From: Iningainema tapete BLCC-T55
GTDB lineage: Bacteria > Cyanobacteriota > Cyanobacteriia > Cyanobacteriales > Nostocaceae
Assembly (NCBI RefSeq): GCF_014698965.1
Contig: NZ_JACXAE010000063.1
Location: 1-64,000 of the forward strand
Reading direction: 5' to 3'
Length of the DNA: 64,000 nt
Of the stretch, positions 1 through 9,842 are shown piece by piece. The position numbers and the translations under genes are program-made. The stretch's first letter is position 1. Every line of letters begins with the position of its first letter. Under the pieces are notes generated by a model. The model was given only the letters and a program-made list of their open reading frames with translations, searched no databases and was not told the DNA's origin.

Positions 1-11
1 GAGTTGTCGTT

Positions 12-1415
12 GTGAGAGACCATAACTCTACTACATCTGCCCTCTCTCTTCATCCTCTTTTTTTGGCAAAGGTATTGATCACAAGAAGTATATATAATTA
101 CCAATATCATTCTGAGTCAAATTTATTAAATCTGAACAGACAACTTAATCAACAAACGTCAAATGCTTTTGCGAAAAAAATCAATTCAATAGGCTTCTCG
201 TGGAAGAAACCAAGAACTTATCTCCTGCTACCTTTAGTTAGCATAGCGATAGGAGTTTTGAGTGGTTGCCAAAGAGATTTATCTAGAGAGGTTAATCCTT
301 CAGGAACTTCTTCTCCAACTCCAACAATTAATCAGACACAAAATCAAAGTGATCGCCCTCTGACACCAACTGCTGATGACCGCAACTTTGTAGTTGAAGT
401 AGTCAAAAAAGTTTCGCCTGCGGTAGTTCAAATTAATACTTCCCGATCTATCAAAACTCAAGTACCACAACTGCCAGATGCGTTTAATGACCCATTCTTT
501 AAACGGTTTTTTGGTGAAGCTATACCAATACAACCTCAAGAACGAGTTGTGCGCGGTGTTGGTTCTGGTTTTGTCATAGATTCTAATGGGCGAATTCTCA
601 CTAATGCTCACGTTGTTAACAATGCTGACACAGTTACAGTATCTTTTTCTGATGGTCGTACTTTTGAAGGTAAGGTATTGGGACAAGACTCTGTAAGTGA
701 TATTGCTGTCGTGCAAATTCCAGGCAATAATAACTTACCAACAGTGGAAATTGCAAATTCTGACTCAGTGCAGCCGGGACAGTGGGTAATTGCGATCGGT
801 AATCCCTTGGGATTGCAACAAACAGTAACAGTAGGCGTTATTAGTGCTATAGACCGCTCCTTAAATCTTTCCACCAGACCCTCTAACTATATTCAAACCG
901 ATGCCGCAATTAATCCCGGAAACTCTGGCGGACCACTGCTAAATGCTCGCGGTCAAGTATTAGGAGTCAACACAGCAATTATCCAGGGTGCTGAAGGTAT
1001 CGGCTTTGCCATTCCTATCGATAAGGCGCAAAGAATTGCCCAGCAGTTAATTACTGAAGGGAAAGTCGAATATCCTTACTTAGGTATCCAGATGCTACCC
1101 TTAACACCTGAAATTAAACAAAGAATCAACAATTATCCTAACAGTAACATTCGTATTGAAGCCGACCGAGGACTTCTGATTGCCAATGTAATTCCTGGTT
1201 CTCCAGCAGCCACAGCCGGATTGCGTGTAGGAGATGTCATCCAAGAAATTAACAACCAACCCGTTACTACTGCTGACGAAATTCTACAGATTCTTGACAA
1301 GAATGGCGTAGGTAGCAACTTGCAAATCGAAGTGCAGCGTAACGGACAGACTTTGCAATTCACTGTAAAACCTGAACCACTTCCACCTCAAACGAATACC
1401 AATTCCAATCAGTAG
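12..1415 (+). CDS. HtrA/Deg-family serine protease with one PDZ domain
   Basis: Trypsin-like Deg/HtrA protease that degrades or refolds damaged proteins in the periplasm or lumen. The catalytic triad is visible as H200 (TNAH), D230 (VSDIAVV) and S305 (NPGNSGGPL), followed by a PDZ domain at about 355-450 with the carboxylate-binding YLGI segment. A hydrophobic stretch at about 69-85 ends in LSGC (C86), which looks like a lipoprotein signal. The start is uncertain. The GTG at 12 gives an unusually long, low-quality 65-residue leader before the signal, the reading frame is open to the window edge, and no ATG lies between them. Cyanobacteria carry several paralogues (HtrA, HhoA, HhoB), and I cannot tell which this is. 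No regulatory element is visible because the upstream DNA lies outside the window. Confidence 0.93.
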   Translation: MRDHNSTTSALSLHPLFLAKVLITRSIYNYQYHSESNLLNLNRQLNQQTSNAFAKKINSIGFSWKKPRTYLLLPLVSIAIGVLSGCQRDLSREVNPSGTSSPTPTINQTQNQSDRPLTPTADDRNFVVEVVKKVSPAVVQINTSRSIKTQVPQLPDAFNDPFFKRFFGEAIPIQPQERVVRGVGSGFVIDSNGRILTNAHVVNNADTVTVSFSDGRTFEGKVLGQDSVSDIAVVQIPGNNNLPTVEIANSDSVQPGQWVIAIGNPLGLQQTVTVGVISAIDRSLNLSTRPSNYIQTDAAINPGNSGGPLLNARGQVLGVNTAIIQGAEGIGFAIPIDKAQRIAQQLITEGKVEYPYLGIQMLPLTPEIKQRINNYPNSNIRIEADRGLLIANVIPGSPAATAGLRVGDVIQEINNQPVTTADEILQILDKNGVGSNLQIEVQRNGQTLQFTVKPEPLPPQTNTNSNQ

Positions 1416-1765
1416 TATTAGAAAATAGAAATTCTTAAATACTGTAAATAACTATAGCTAAAAAGTAAGTATAGATAGTGGAGATATCGTGGATAAATTC
1501 CTACTTTAGTTGTGCAACGCTAAACTCAAGTAGTACTTTTAAAAAATTTTTAAAGTCTTCCACTAGTTTTCCACTATTAAGATTTAAGCTCTAGCTATGG
1601 GAAGTTTTTCATAACTCCTTTAAAAAATCGATCAGTTCAACCTTTTCTGATGCTTTACATTTAACCAGATTGAATAAAAAAATATTTAGAGAATCAAGTT
1701 AAACCCTTTTTTGCTGTATTTGCGGTTATCTACTTGTTACAATTGCTTAGTGTTATTGGATAAGC
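1416..1765. other. Intergenic region, AT-rich, with the stress-regulon element
   Basis: About 350 bases without a gene. The only recognisable content is the direct-repeat element at 1558-1591, pointing at the downstream membrane protein. No convincing hairpin terminator follows the protease gene. Confidence 0.6.
1558..1591 (+). promoter_or_regulatory. Stress-regulon element, copy A (TTCCAC direct repeat)
   Basis: TTCCAC at 1558 and again at 1569, an 11-base start-to-start interval, followed by TATTAAG and TTAAGCT. The same arrangement stands before seven other genes or remnants in this window (3521, 11285, 11392, 15702, 19230, 21580, 32910). An 11-bp direct repeat is typical of sites bound by OmpR/PhoB-class regulators as tandem dimers. 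It lies about 175 bases before the membrane-protein gene at 1766. Confidence 0.7.
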
Positions 1766-2227
1766 ATGGAGGTTAAAAGTTCAAGCTATATGAGTTATGC
1801 AAATAAAAAATCAAAAGGATACATAGCATCTGTAGTTGGGGGACTCAGTGGTGCATTAACATTTATAGCGTTAGGACTTTTTCTAGCAGGGTTTTACTTG
1901 ACTCAAATTGAACCCCTTACTCTCGCAACAACTTCTCTAATATTTAGCTTAATAATATGTGCAAGCTTGGGAGAAATGTTAGGTTGCTGGTTAATGCTTC
2001 GCTGGAGAAAGTATAAGTTAGCTAAACGTACAACCATACTTTTAGTTGTCTTAATTATTCCCAGTTGGTTGTTATTTTTGGGAATCATCTTTTTAACGCG
2101 ATCGCTAATTTTTGCTGCATTGATAACACTGGTTATTTTGCCATTAATAGCTCGACTTTTAACTAATCATCCTGGCTACTTGGGGATTTTATCTAAAATT
2201 ACCAATACTTTCGCTAAAAGACCATAG
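1766..2227 (+). CDS. Small four-helix membrane protein of unknown function
   Basis: A 153-residue protein with four clear hydrophobic segments, at about 20-45, 52-76, 86-108 and 110-130, and short basic ends (KKSKG near the start, AKRP at the end), so an integral inner-membrane protein. I do not recognise the family. Two starts are possible: ATG 1766, without a ribosome-binding site, or ATG 1790, with GGAGG about 16 bases upstream, which is rather far. The copy A element upstream places it in the shared regulon, together with PRC-barrel and mechanosensitive-channel genes. A role in envelope stress is therefore inferred from regulation only. Confidence 0.7.
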   Translation: MEVKSSSYMSYANKKSKGYIASVVGGLSGALTFIALGLFLAGFYLTQIEPLTLATTSLIFSLIICASLGEMLGCWLMLRWRKYKLAKRTTILLVVLIIPSWLLFLGIIFLTRSLIFAALITLVILPLIARLLTNHPGYLGILSKITNTFAKRP

Positions 2228-2365
2228 TAATAGCCTTTTGTTATGACTATTTCGACCAAACCCCTTTCTAATCGTATCGCTATAGTTTTCAATTAAAAAT
2301 AACTCCATCATTGGAATGACGAAATTCTCTGCACAGTTAAATATCTCTCAAAGTAGGGTGTAACC

Positions 2366-3448
2366 ATGTTACAAAAATTCGGCAACTTAATATATAATCA
2401 TACAAAGGCTCCTCGTTGGATTCTCACAGTAACTGGAGTAGCACTGACTACAGGTTTATTATCTTGCCAACCACAGACCCCAGCCAACCAAGTCTCTATT
2501 ACTGGTGCTGGAGCATCCTTTCCTAATCCCTTGTATCAAGCTTGGTTCAATGTGTATAACCAACAAAACCCAAATGTCAAAATTAACTACCAGTCTATAG
2601 GTAGTGGTGCTGGCGTTAATCAGTATCTAGAAGGAACTGTAGACTTCGGAGCTACCGATGCACCTCTAACAGAAAAAGAACGTCAAAAATTCCGAGCAAA
2701 ATACAATGCTGAACCGATTCAAGTACCGTTAACGGGTGGTGCTGTCGTCTTTGCTTACAATTTAGGAGGTAATGTCAAAAATTTAAGGCTTTCACGCCAA
2801 GCCTACTGTGGCATTGTCCAGGGTGATATCAAAACATGGGACAATCCGCTGATTGCAAAGCAAAACCCCAACGTTAACCTACCCAATACTCCCATCACCT
2901 TTGTTCGTCGTGCTGACGGTAGCGGTACTACCTTCCTTTTTACCAATCACGTTAGTAAGGCTTGTCCCAACTGGAAGGCAGGTGTTGGTAAATCAATCAG
3001 CTGGCCTGTGGGTATCGGAGCTAAAGGCAATGAAGGGATAACAGCCCAAATTCAAAAAACTCAGGGAGCGATTGGCTATGTCGAGTATGCCTATGCCAGG
3101 GAAAATAACTTAAGCATGGCAACTCTAGAAAACAAGGCAGGTCAATTTGTACATCCATCACCAGAGTCCGCTGCAAGAGCCTTGGAAGGGCAGACAATTC
3201 CACACAACTTTGCTCTAGAAATTTCAGATCCTTCCAGACAGCAAGCCTATCCAATTGTCGGTCTAACTTGGCTGCTGTTGTATAACCAGTACAGTGATCC
3301 TGCCAAAGCAACTGCTCTGAAAAACTTTATTAATTGGGCACTGACTGAAGGTGATCAATACGCTTTACGGCTTGGATACATACCTATATCAAATGACCTT
3401 GCGCAAAGAGTGCAATCAACAGTTAGTGAAAAAATTGCAGCAAAGTGA
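2366..3448 (+). CDS. pstS: PstS-type phosphate-binding lipoprotein
   Basis: Periplasmic substrate-binding subunit of the Pst phosphate ABC transporter. The N-terminus has a basic stretch, a hydrophobic core and a lipobox LLSC (C34), so it should be a lipoprotein. Phosphate-site motifs are in order: GAGASFP (47-53), SIGSGAG (77-83), the TDAPL segment (97-101) and RRADGSGTTF (181-190). At 360 residues it is a normal length. The permease and ATPase genes (pstC, pstA, pstB) are absent, so this is an orphan or second-copy binding protein. I saw no three-repeat Pho box of the cyanobacterial SphR type in the 139 bases upstream. Its neighbours suggest stress rather than phosphate control. Confidence 0.93.
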   Translation: MLQKFGNLIYNHTKAPRWILTVTGVALTTGLLSCQPQTPANQVSITGAGASFPNPLYQAWFNVYNQQNPNVKINYQSIGSGAGVNQYLEGTVDFGATDAPLTEKERQKFRAKYNAEPIQVPLTGGAVVFAYNLGGNVKNLRLSRQAYCGIVQGDIKTWDNPLIAKQNPNVNLPNTPITFVRRADGSGTTFLFTNHVSKACPNWKAGVGKSISWPVGIGAKGNEGITAQIQKTQGAIGYVEYAYARENNLSMATLENKAGQFVHPSPESAARALEGQTIPHNFALEISDPSRQQAYPIVGLTWLLLYNQYSDPAKATALKNFINWALTEGDQYALRLGYIPISNDLAQRVQSTVSEKIAAK

Positions 3449-3520
3449 TCGCCTAGACTTAAACCCGAATTCTTGCAGGTGGAGAAGAATATGTCCTACA
3501 AGAGTTATAGATGATCATTT

Positions 3521-3554
3521 TTCCACGAGTTTTCCACTATCCCTATCTATCTTG
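3521..3554 (+). promoter_or_regulatory. Stress-regulon element, copy B
   Basis: TTCCAC at 3521 and 3532 (11-base interval, spacer GAGTT), then TATCCC and an ATCTTG tail that matches the 3' end of the other copies less well. It points at the PRC-barrel gene starting at 3612, about 57 bases downstream, which is a reasonable promoter distance. Confidence 0.7.
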
Positions 3555-3611
3555 AAAATATAACCAGTTCATTTAGCCTACAGTTAATGTCGTTCGTTTT
3601 GGAGAAATAAT

Positions 3612-4118
3612 ATGGCTCTTTACAAACTGGATGAATATTATCCCAACTATCAGAATGAAATTTTTGATGGTTATGAAATCAAAAATTTTGATGTTTATGC
3701 TCAAGATGATAAAGTTGGCTCTGTGACCAACATGATGATTGATGACGAAGGTCATTTTCGGTATTTCATTGTTGATACAGGCTTTTGGGTTTTTGGTAAG
3801 AAAGTATTGCTGCCTGTGGGAATGGCTCGTATTAATTACGACTATCAGCGGGTATATGTGCCTCTATTAACTAAACAGCAAGTGCAAGATTTACCCGAAT
3901 TTACCGAAGATTTGGCGCTCAACAGAGATTATGAAGAACGAGTTAGAGGTGTTTATCGTCTTTATATGACAACACCGACAACAGGTTTTATTTATAGTGC
4001 TGATACCTATAACTATATGCACGAGCCTTACTTTTATGATCTCAACGATCAAAATCTCAGAATGTATGAAGAACGGTTCCGAGCAAGAACGAACCGTCGC
4101 AGAACATATATACTATAA
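3612..4118 (+). CDS. PRC-barrel domain protein (stress-associated), paralogue 1
   Basis: A 168-residue soluble protein with a PRC-barrel beta-domain at about 18-95, including the KVGSVTNMMIDDEG strand-turn and the FRYFIVDTGFW strand. The C-terminal part is rich in Tyr, Arg and Glu. PRC-barrel proteins of this kind in filamentous cyanobacteria include low-temperature-, salt- and akinete-associated proteins (AvaK relatives), but the molecular function is unknown. A close paralogue is encoded in inverted orientation at 10723-11232, and both carry the same upstream element. The start is supported by GGAG nine bases before ATG 3612. Confidence 0.85.
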   Translation: MALYKLDEYYPNYQNEIFDGYEIKNFDVYAQDDKVGSVTNMMIDDEGHFRYFIVDTGFWVFGKKVLLPVGMARINYDYQRVYVPLLTKQQVQDLPEFTEDLALNRDYEERVRGVYRLYMTTPTTGFIYSADTYNYMHEPYFYDLNDQNLRMYEERFRARTNRRRTYIL

Positions 4119-4243
4119 ACAGATTTGCCTTTGATTCCAGATTGATTAACTGGTTAATTAGACCTGTCCGAAATATAATCCAGCCGTAAAAAATGGTAAA
4201 AAGTCAAATTGACTTTCTACCAAAGCTATTCTGGTAACGACTT

Positions 4244-7200
4244 ATGACGCGCTCTCCACATTCAGGAAATGAGCAGGATCAAAATCGTCCACGTAATCCT
4301 CGTTTAAGGCTCTTCCTATTAGGACGTACTAGTCTTATCTTATGTGTCATTCTGCTAGTTGCAATTGCTGGCGGTGCTTTGTGGTTGAGAAACTTTGTCT
4401 ATCAAGATTTAGCGCCTTTAGTTGAGAGAAATCTTGAGCAGTTACTAGGAAGACCGATAAGAATAGGAAAAGTTGAGCGTTTTTCCCTAACTAGTCTTAG
4501 GTTTGGCTCCCTATCAATACCAGCAACCTCTACAGATCCAGATAGAGTGGCTGCAAAAGGCGTGGAAGTCCAGTTTTCCCCGTTGCAACTCCTCCTCACC
4601 CGGACTTTGGAATTAGATGTCACTCTCGTTCAGCCGGATGTTTATGTTAACCAGGATCAGCAAGGGCGCTGGGTAACTACTCAACTTAATACTGGAGAGG
4701 GAAGAGGTTTTATTCAAACTGAGTTAAGGACTCTTCGGCTTCAGAATGGTGATGTGGTATTAGATCCAATACCTAGAACAGGTAAACCGAATGGTGATGT
4801 GACGTTAGACTCTGTCAATGGGATTGCTCGAATTTCATCTCAAAATCAAGAGATTAGCTATCAAATTAGCGCTCAACCTACCAGAGGAGGCGTATTACAA
4901 TTAACTGGAGATACGCAACTTAAAACACTGCAAACAAACCTCAAAGTCCAAGCGCAAAATGCACAAGCGGCTGACCTTAGTAGATTAGTTGAGTTGCCAA
5001 TTATCTTGCAAGCGGGTCGCGTGGATGGTGATCTAACGCTTCAATACCAACCGACGGCTCAACCAGAAATCGCTTTGACAGGAACAGCTAACGTTAATCA
5101 GGTCACTGCTCAAATTCAAAATGTTCCACAAAAGTTCACTAATGCAAGTGGGAGATTAGTCTTCCAGGGTCAACAGGTTACTTTAGAGAATCTGAGCGCA
5201 AACTATGGCAAAGTTCCCTTTGTAGCAAATGGAACAGTCGGTACTCAAACAGGATTCAATGTCGTAGCTCAGACCAAACCAGTTAGCGCTAAAAATGCTG
5301 TAGACACGCTGAATGTCAATTTGCCAGTTCCAGTGGTGGGACAACTGCAAGCAAACATTAAGTTGACCGGATCTATTAAACAACCAGTTTTGAGCGGAAC
5401 CGCTAGTACCACAAAACCCACTCAAATTGACCGCGTTCTCTTCAACGCTATCAGTAGTGCCTTTCGATTGAATATATCAGAGGCTGCGTCTCAACTTGCT
5501 GTGTCCAACCTGCAGTTAACCCCAGCCGCAGGGGGGCAAATCGTCGGGAACGGTCAAGTTCAACTGGGACGCAAACAAAGTAAGGTGAGTTTTGACTTTC
5601 AAGCCCAAGGTGTCCCAGCAGATGCGATCGCACAGAAATATGGTTTCTCAACCCCCATCACCATTGGTAATGTCACAGCCAATGCTCAAGTTACAGGCTC
5701 TATTGGTGGTGAACAGCCTCTGACGCTTACTCTGTCCAATGTTCAAGCGACTCCACCCGCCGGAGGACAAATTACCGCGAACGGTCAAGTTCAACTCTCA
5801 CCCCAAGGTAACGTAGCGCTGAATATTCAAGCTCAGGGTTTACCAGCAAACGCCATCGCCAAAAGTTACGGCATTTCTGTTCCCATCAACATTGGTGCTG
5901 TCAGCGCTAACGCTAAAGTTTCCGGCTCTCTTGGCGGTACACAATTATTGGAAGTTGCCATTTCCAAAATTCAAGCGACTCCACCCGCCGGAGGACAAAT
6001 TATGGCGAATGGTCAAGTTCAACTCTCACCCCAAGGTAGGGTATCATTGAACGTGCAAGCACAAAACCTCCCAGGAGACACCATTGCAAAAGCTTACAAC
6101 ACTTCACCTCCGATCAACATTGGCAATGTTTCTGCAAATGCCAAAGTGACTGGCACTCTGGGTAACCTGCGAGCAGTAGCCTCTGTGAAAGCACCTGAAG
6201 CTTTTTACCCTACCACTGGACAAGTTGTCATCGCTCAACAGGGGGATAATATTCTCTTCCAAAATGCTGTTGTGAACCTTGCAGGTGGTACAGTTACTGC
6301 TAAAGGTCAGGTTGGACAAGGACGTTGGCAAGCTTTCGTGGACGCCGAACAGATAAAATTAAGTCGTTTCGCCCAGATACCACCGCAGTTCCAAGGAGTC
6401 TTAAGCAGTGAGTTGAACTTGTCGGGAACCACCACTTCCTTCCAACCCGAAACCATCCAAGCCACAGGACAGGCAAACATAAAAAATGTAGCGAGAGGCA
6501 CAGTCAAACTCAGCAATATTACTTTAAATAATGGGCGTTGGCAAGCGATCGCAAATGTTTCCCAACTTGAACTTAACCGGATTTCCGCTCAGTTGCGGGG
6601 ACAACTTAGCACCAATCTGCGTGTAGCAGGAACGACAGAATCATTTCAGCTTTCGGATCTCAGAGCCGCAGGACAAGTACGCTTTTCACAGTTAGCGCTG
6701 CTCGAGCAACCACTCACAGCCCAAATCCGGTGGAATGGACAGCAGATTATTGTTGAAAGCGCAACTGCCCCAGGACTGAGCGCTGATGGTACAATTGCCC
6801 TTCAAGTCCCAGAAACAGGAACACCGCAAATCGCTGGGTTCAACTTAGATGTACAAGCTCAGGGTTACAACCTCAAACAGATTCCCGTCAACTTTCCTGG
6901 TAACGTAGCTCTAGCAGGGTTGTTAGACTTTAATGGACAAGTCACAGGTACCCCAACTTCTCCTAATGCTCAAGGAAACATCCGGCTGCAAAATCTCAAT
7001 CTTAATGGCTTGGCATTTGACCCGTTACTAACTGGTAGTGTAAATTTTCAGGGAGGACAAGGAACAGAGCTGCAACTTGCAGGTACTCAAGACCTGATTG
7101 CAGTTAACCTCGGTTCCGATTATCGCCCAAATTCATTTTTGGTTCGACGTGATGGATCTGTAGCAACTGGTAGAGCAGAGGGAGAAAACTTACTTGTCAA

Positions 7201-9802
7201 CGTGCAAAACTTTGACGTGGCGCTTCTGGAAAACTTCATTCCAGGCAATAATCCCAATTTACAACCTCTCGCTGGACAAATATCCGGGGATTTAGCGATT
7301 AATTTAGACCAGTTTACAGTTGTAGGAGACGTAGCGATCGCCCAACCTAGAGTTGGTAGAGCCACAGCAAATGAATTCCGAGGGCGGATCAATTTTGCCA
7401 ATGGCATTGCAACCTTAACCAATGGGGAGTTGCTTCTAGATGATAGCCGCATATCCCTAAGTGGAAACTTACAAACTGGAGACAACCCCCAATTTCAAAC
7501 CCAAATTAGTTTTGACTCTGCCAGAATCCAGAAAATATTACAAGCATTCAACATCTTTGGTTATCAAGACCTTTATTCCGGATTGCAGACTCCGGAATTG
7601 GGGGGAGCAGAAGTACTTCAAACAAAGCCTATCAGTCTACCCAATGCAGATTTGCTCACCCAATTGGAGTTTTTCGAGAAAATCGAAAACCGGGTAGCAC
7701 AACAGCGCACACAGCGTGAAGTAACGCAGAGATTGCCAACACTTGCAGAATTACAGGGGAATCTTACCGGACAAATTGAGGTAACAGGCTCGTTACAAAC
7801 AGGGTTAAATGCAGACTTTAATCTTCAAAGCGCCAACGCGCAATGGGGAGAATACACGATTGAACAATTTATAGCTAGAGGGACTTATGCAGATGGTATC
7901 GTCACACTGTTACCCCTGCGTGTTAATTTAGAACAAGGACTTCTAGCTTTCACAGGACAGTTAGGAAGTCAAGAACTATCCGGACAGGTGCGCGCTTCTT
8001 ATCTACCTCTATCATTATTACAGCCTTTTATAGAAAGATACCCAGTTGATGTCACAGGTCAGGTAAATGCTGTCGCCACCCTGGGAGGAAGTTTAGAAGA
8101 CCCCCAAGCAATAGGGGAAGTGACGTTGGTGGATGCAACTATAAACAAGCAACCCGTGCAGACAGGAGAATTGAGCTTCAACTATAACGATACTCGTTTC
8201 AATTTTGCCAGTACGGTATTAGTCACAGGTACACAGCCACTGGAAATCCAAGGAAGCGTACCTCTTGCCTTGCCGAGCGCTGACACGCAGCCAGATAGCA
8301 ATCAAATTAGCATCACAGCCAACGTGCAAGATGAGGGCTTAGGGCTGTTAAATGTATTTACCGATCAAGTTACTTGGGTAAATGGTAATGGACAACTGAA
8401 TGTAGAAGTTGGCGGTACCTTAAACCAACCGATTATCTCAGGAAATGCCACAGTCCAAAATGCAACTTTGCAAGCCGCTGCGCTAACTGAACCATTAACA
8501 GATGTGACAGGAACGCTGCAATTTAATGGCAATAGGGTGGTAGTAGAAGGCCTTCAAGGGGAATACAATCAGGGTCAATTAACTGCGCAGGGAGTCATCC
8601 CCATTTATGCAACACCTCAAGCACAACAAGAAGCCGCCAATAATCCCCTCACAGTATCGCTACAAAACCTGGATTTGCAAGTACAGGAGTTGTATCAAGG
8701 CGACGTTAGTGGTAATGTTGTAATTGGGGGAACAGTATTTAACGCAGAAATTGGCGGAGAGATTCGTTTGAGTGATGGTCAAGTCAAGATTGGACAAAAC
8801 GCTAATACCCGTACATCAGCAACCACAGCCCCTGAGGGGAGCAGGGGAGCAGGTAGTTCAACCAGAAGCGCTGCAACTACAACCGCCCGCTCACCTATAC
8901 CCATAGACTTTGAAAATTTACGGCTTGTTCTAGGCGATGATGTTCGGATCACGACTCAGCCCTTATTTGGAGACTTTGTCCCAGGAGGCGACCTCCTGAG
9001 TGAGTCCATACTTAGCTTTGAAACAAAAGGCGACCTGACCATCAATGGCACATTAGCTAATCCCCGCCCTCAAGGAGTCATCCGTCTCACAGGAGGACAA
9101 GTCAACTTATTTACCACTCAGTTTACCTTAGCGCGGGGCTATGAACACACCGCAGTGTTTACTCCTAGTGGAGGACTCAACCCAGTTTTGGATGTCCGAC
9201 TTGTAGCATTTGTACCAGAGACGACTGGAGGGTTAGCGACTGGAAACCGTATTCAAAGCTCTCCTTTTTCTGCCGACATTAGTGATATTCCAGCCATAAC
9301 CAGCTTAGGTACTTTACAAACCGTTCGCGTTGAAGCCAGAGTGACAGGAGCCGCTAGTGAATTGACTGACAATCTGGAATTTACTAGTGAACCAAGACGC
9401 AGTGAATCAGAAATTATTGCGCTGTTGGGCGGTTCAATTATTAATACTTTAGGTCAAGCAGACTCAGCATTGGGAATTGCTACCATCGCTGGTTCTACTC
9501 TGTTCAGTGGTTTGCAGGGAAACATTAGTGCAATAGGACAGGCGATCGGCTTTAGTGCCTTCCGTATCTATCCCACCACTGTCGCCAACGAATCATCCAG
9601 GGCTTCGGTTCTGAGTTTAGCCGCAGAGGGTGTGTTTGATATCACTGAGAATTTCTCTGTCTCCCTATCACGGGTTTTTCTAACTAATGAGTCTTTCCGT
9701 TACGGTTTGCTCTATCGAGTCAACGACGAAATTCTGATGCGAGGCTCTACCGATTTGGAAGACGAAAGTAGATTGGAAATTCAGTATGAGACACAGTTTT
9801 AG
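4244..9802 (+). CDS. tamB: TamB-like (DUF490) inner-membrane-anchored translocation/assembly protein
   Basis: An 1852-residue member of the TamB/DUF490 family of periplasm-spanning beta-groove proteins, thought to move lipids or outer-membrane proteins between membranes. An N-terminal membrane anchor lies at about 25-50 after a basic segment, and the conserved C-terminal DUF490 region (about 1400-1852) ends in the typical short-strand pattern. Residues about 423-640 hold three consecutive 76-77-residue repeats, each beginning (T)P.AGGQI..NGQVQL and ending with an IG.V.A.A.V.G..G pattern. A low-complexity Ser/Thr/Arg linker lies near 1520-1545. In many Gram-negatives tamB follows tamA or an Omp85 gene. 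Here it stands alone between two PRC-barrel genes, 125 bases after the first. Confidence 0.9.
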   Translation: MTRSPHSGNEQDQNRPRNPRLRLFLLGRTSLILCVILLVAIAGGALWLRNFVYQDLAPLVERNLEQLLGRPIRIGKVERFSLTSLRFGSLSIPATSTDPDRVAAKGVEVQFSPLQLLLTRTLELDVTLVQPDVYVNQDQQGRWVTTQLNTGEGRGFIQTELRTLRLQNGDVVLDPIPRTGKPNGDVTLDSVNGIARISSQNQEISYQISAQPTRGGVLQLTGDTQLKTLQTNLKVQAQNAQAADLSRLVELPIILQAGRVDGDLTLQYQPTAQPEIALTGTANVNQVTAQIQNVPQKFTNASGRLVFQGQQVTLENLSANYGKVPFVANGTVGTQTGFNVVAQTKPVSAKNAVDTLNVNLPVPVVGQLQANIKLTGSIKQPVLSGTASTTKPTQIDRVLFNAISSAFRLNISEAASQLAVSNLQLTPAAGGQIVGNGQVQLGRKQSKVSFDFQAQGVPADAIAQKYGFSTPITIGNVTANAQVTGSIGGEQPLTLTLSNVQATPPAGGQITANGQVQLSPQGNVALNIQAQGLPANAIAKSYGISVPINIGAVSANAKVSGSLGGTQLLEVAISKIQATPPAGGQIMANGQVQLSPQGRVSLNVQAQNLPGDTIAKAYNTSPPINIGNVSANAKVTGTLGNLRAVASVKAPEAFYPTTGQVVIAQQGDNILFQNAVVNLAGGTVTAKGQVGQGRWQAFVDAEQIKLSRFAQIPPQFQGVLSSELNLSGTTTSFQPETIQATGQANIKNVARGTVKLSNITLNNGRWQAIANVSQLELNRISAQLRGQLSTNLRVAGTTESFQLSDLRAAGQVRFSQLALLEQPLTAQIRWNGQQIIVESATAPGLSADGTIALQVPETGTPQIAGFNLDVQAQGYNLKQIPVNFPGNVALAGLLDFNGQVTGTPTSPNAQGNIRLQNLNLNGLAFDPLLTGSVNFQGGQGTELQLAGTQDLIAVNLGSDYRPNSFLVRRDGSVATGRAEGENLLVNVQNFDVALLENFIPGNNPNLQPLAGQISGDLAINLDQFTVVGDVAIAQPRVGRATANEFRGRINFANGIATLTNGELLLDDSRISLSGNLQTGDNPQFQTQISFDSARIQKILQAFNIFGYQDLYSGLQTPELGGAEVLQTKPISLPNADLLTQLEFFEKIENRVAQQRTQREVTQRLPTLAELQGNLTGQIEVTGSLQTGLNADFNLQSANAQWGEYTIEQFIARGTYADGIVTLLPLRVNLEQGLLAFTGQLGSQELSGQVRASYLPLSLLQPFIERYPVDVTGQVNAVATLGGSLEDPQAIGEVTLVDATINKQPVQTGELSFNYNDTRFNFASTVLVTGTQPLEIQGSVPLALPSADTQPDSNQISITANVQDEGLGLLNVFTDQVTWVNGNGQLNVEVGGTLNQPIISGNATVQNATLQAAALTEPLTDVTGTLQFNGNRVVVEGLQGEYNQGQLTAQGVIPIYATPQAQQEAANNPLTVSLQNLDLQVQELYQGDVSGNVVIGGTVFNAEIGGEIRLSDGQVKIGQNANTRTSATTAPEGSRGAGSSTRSAATTTARSPIPIDFENLRLVLGDDVRITTQPLFGDFVPGGDLLSESILSFETKGDLTINGTLANPRPQGVIRLTGGQVNLFTTQFTLARGYEHTAVFTPSGGLNPVLDVRLVAFVPETTGGLATGNRIQSSPFSADISDIPAITSLGTLQTVRVEARVTGAASELTDNLEFTSEPRRSESEIIALLGGSIINTLGQADSALGIATIAGSTLFSGLQGNISAIGQAIGFSAFRIYPTTVANESSRASVLSLAAEGVFDITENFSVSLSRVFLTNESFRYGLLYRVNDEILMRGSTDLEDESRLEIQYETQF
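5503..6190 (+). repeat. Three tandem 76-77-codon repeats inside the TamB-like gene
   Basis: The segment CAAGCGACTCCACCCGCC occurs at about 5744 and again 228 bases later (76 codons), with flanking sequence also conserved. A more diverged unit precedes the first. The near-identity of the second and third units indicates a recent duplication or gene conversion within the gene. Confidence 0.75.
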
Positions 9803-9842
9803 GTGAAGGATGGCGATCGCATTGAATATGCTAGGAGGGTAA

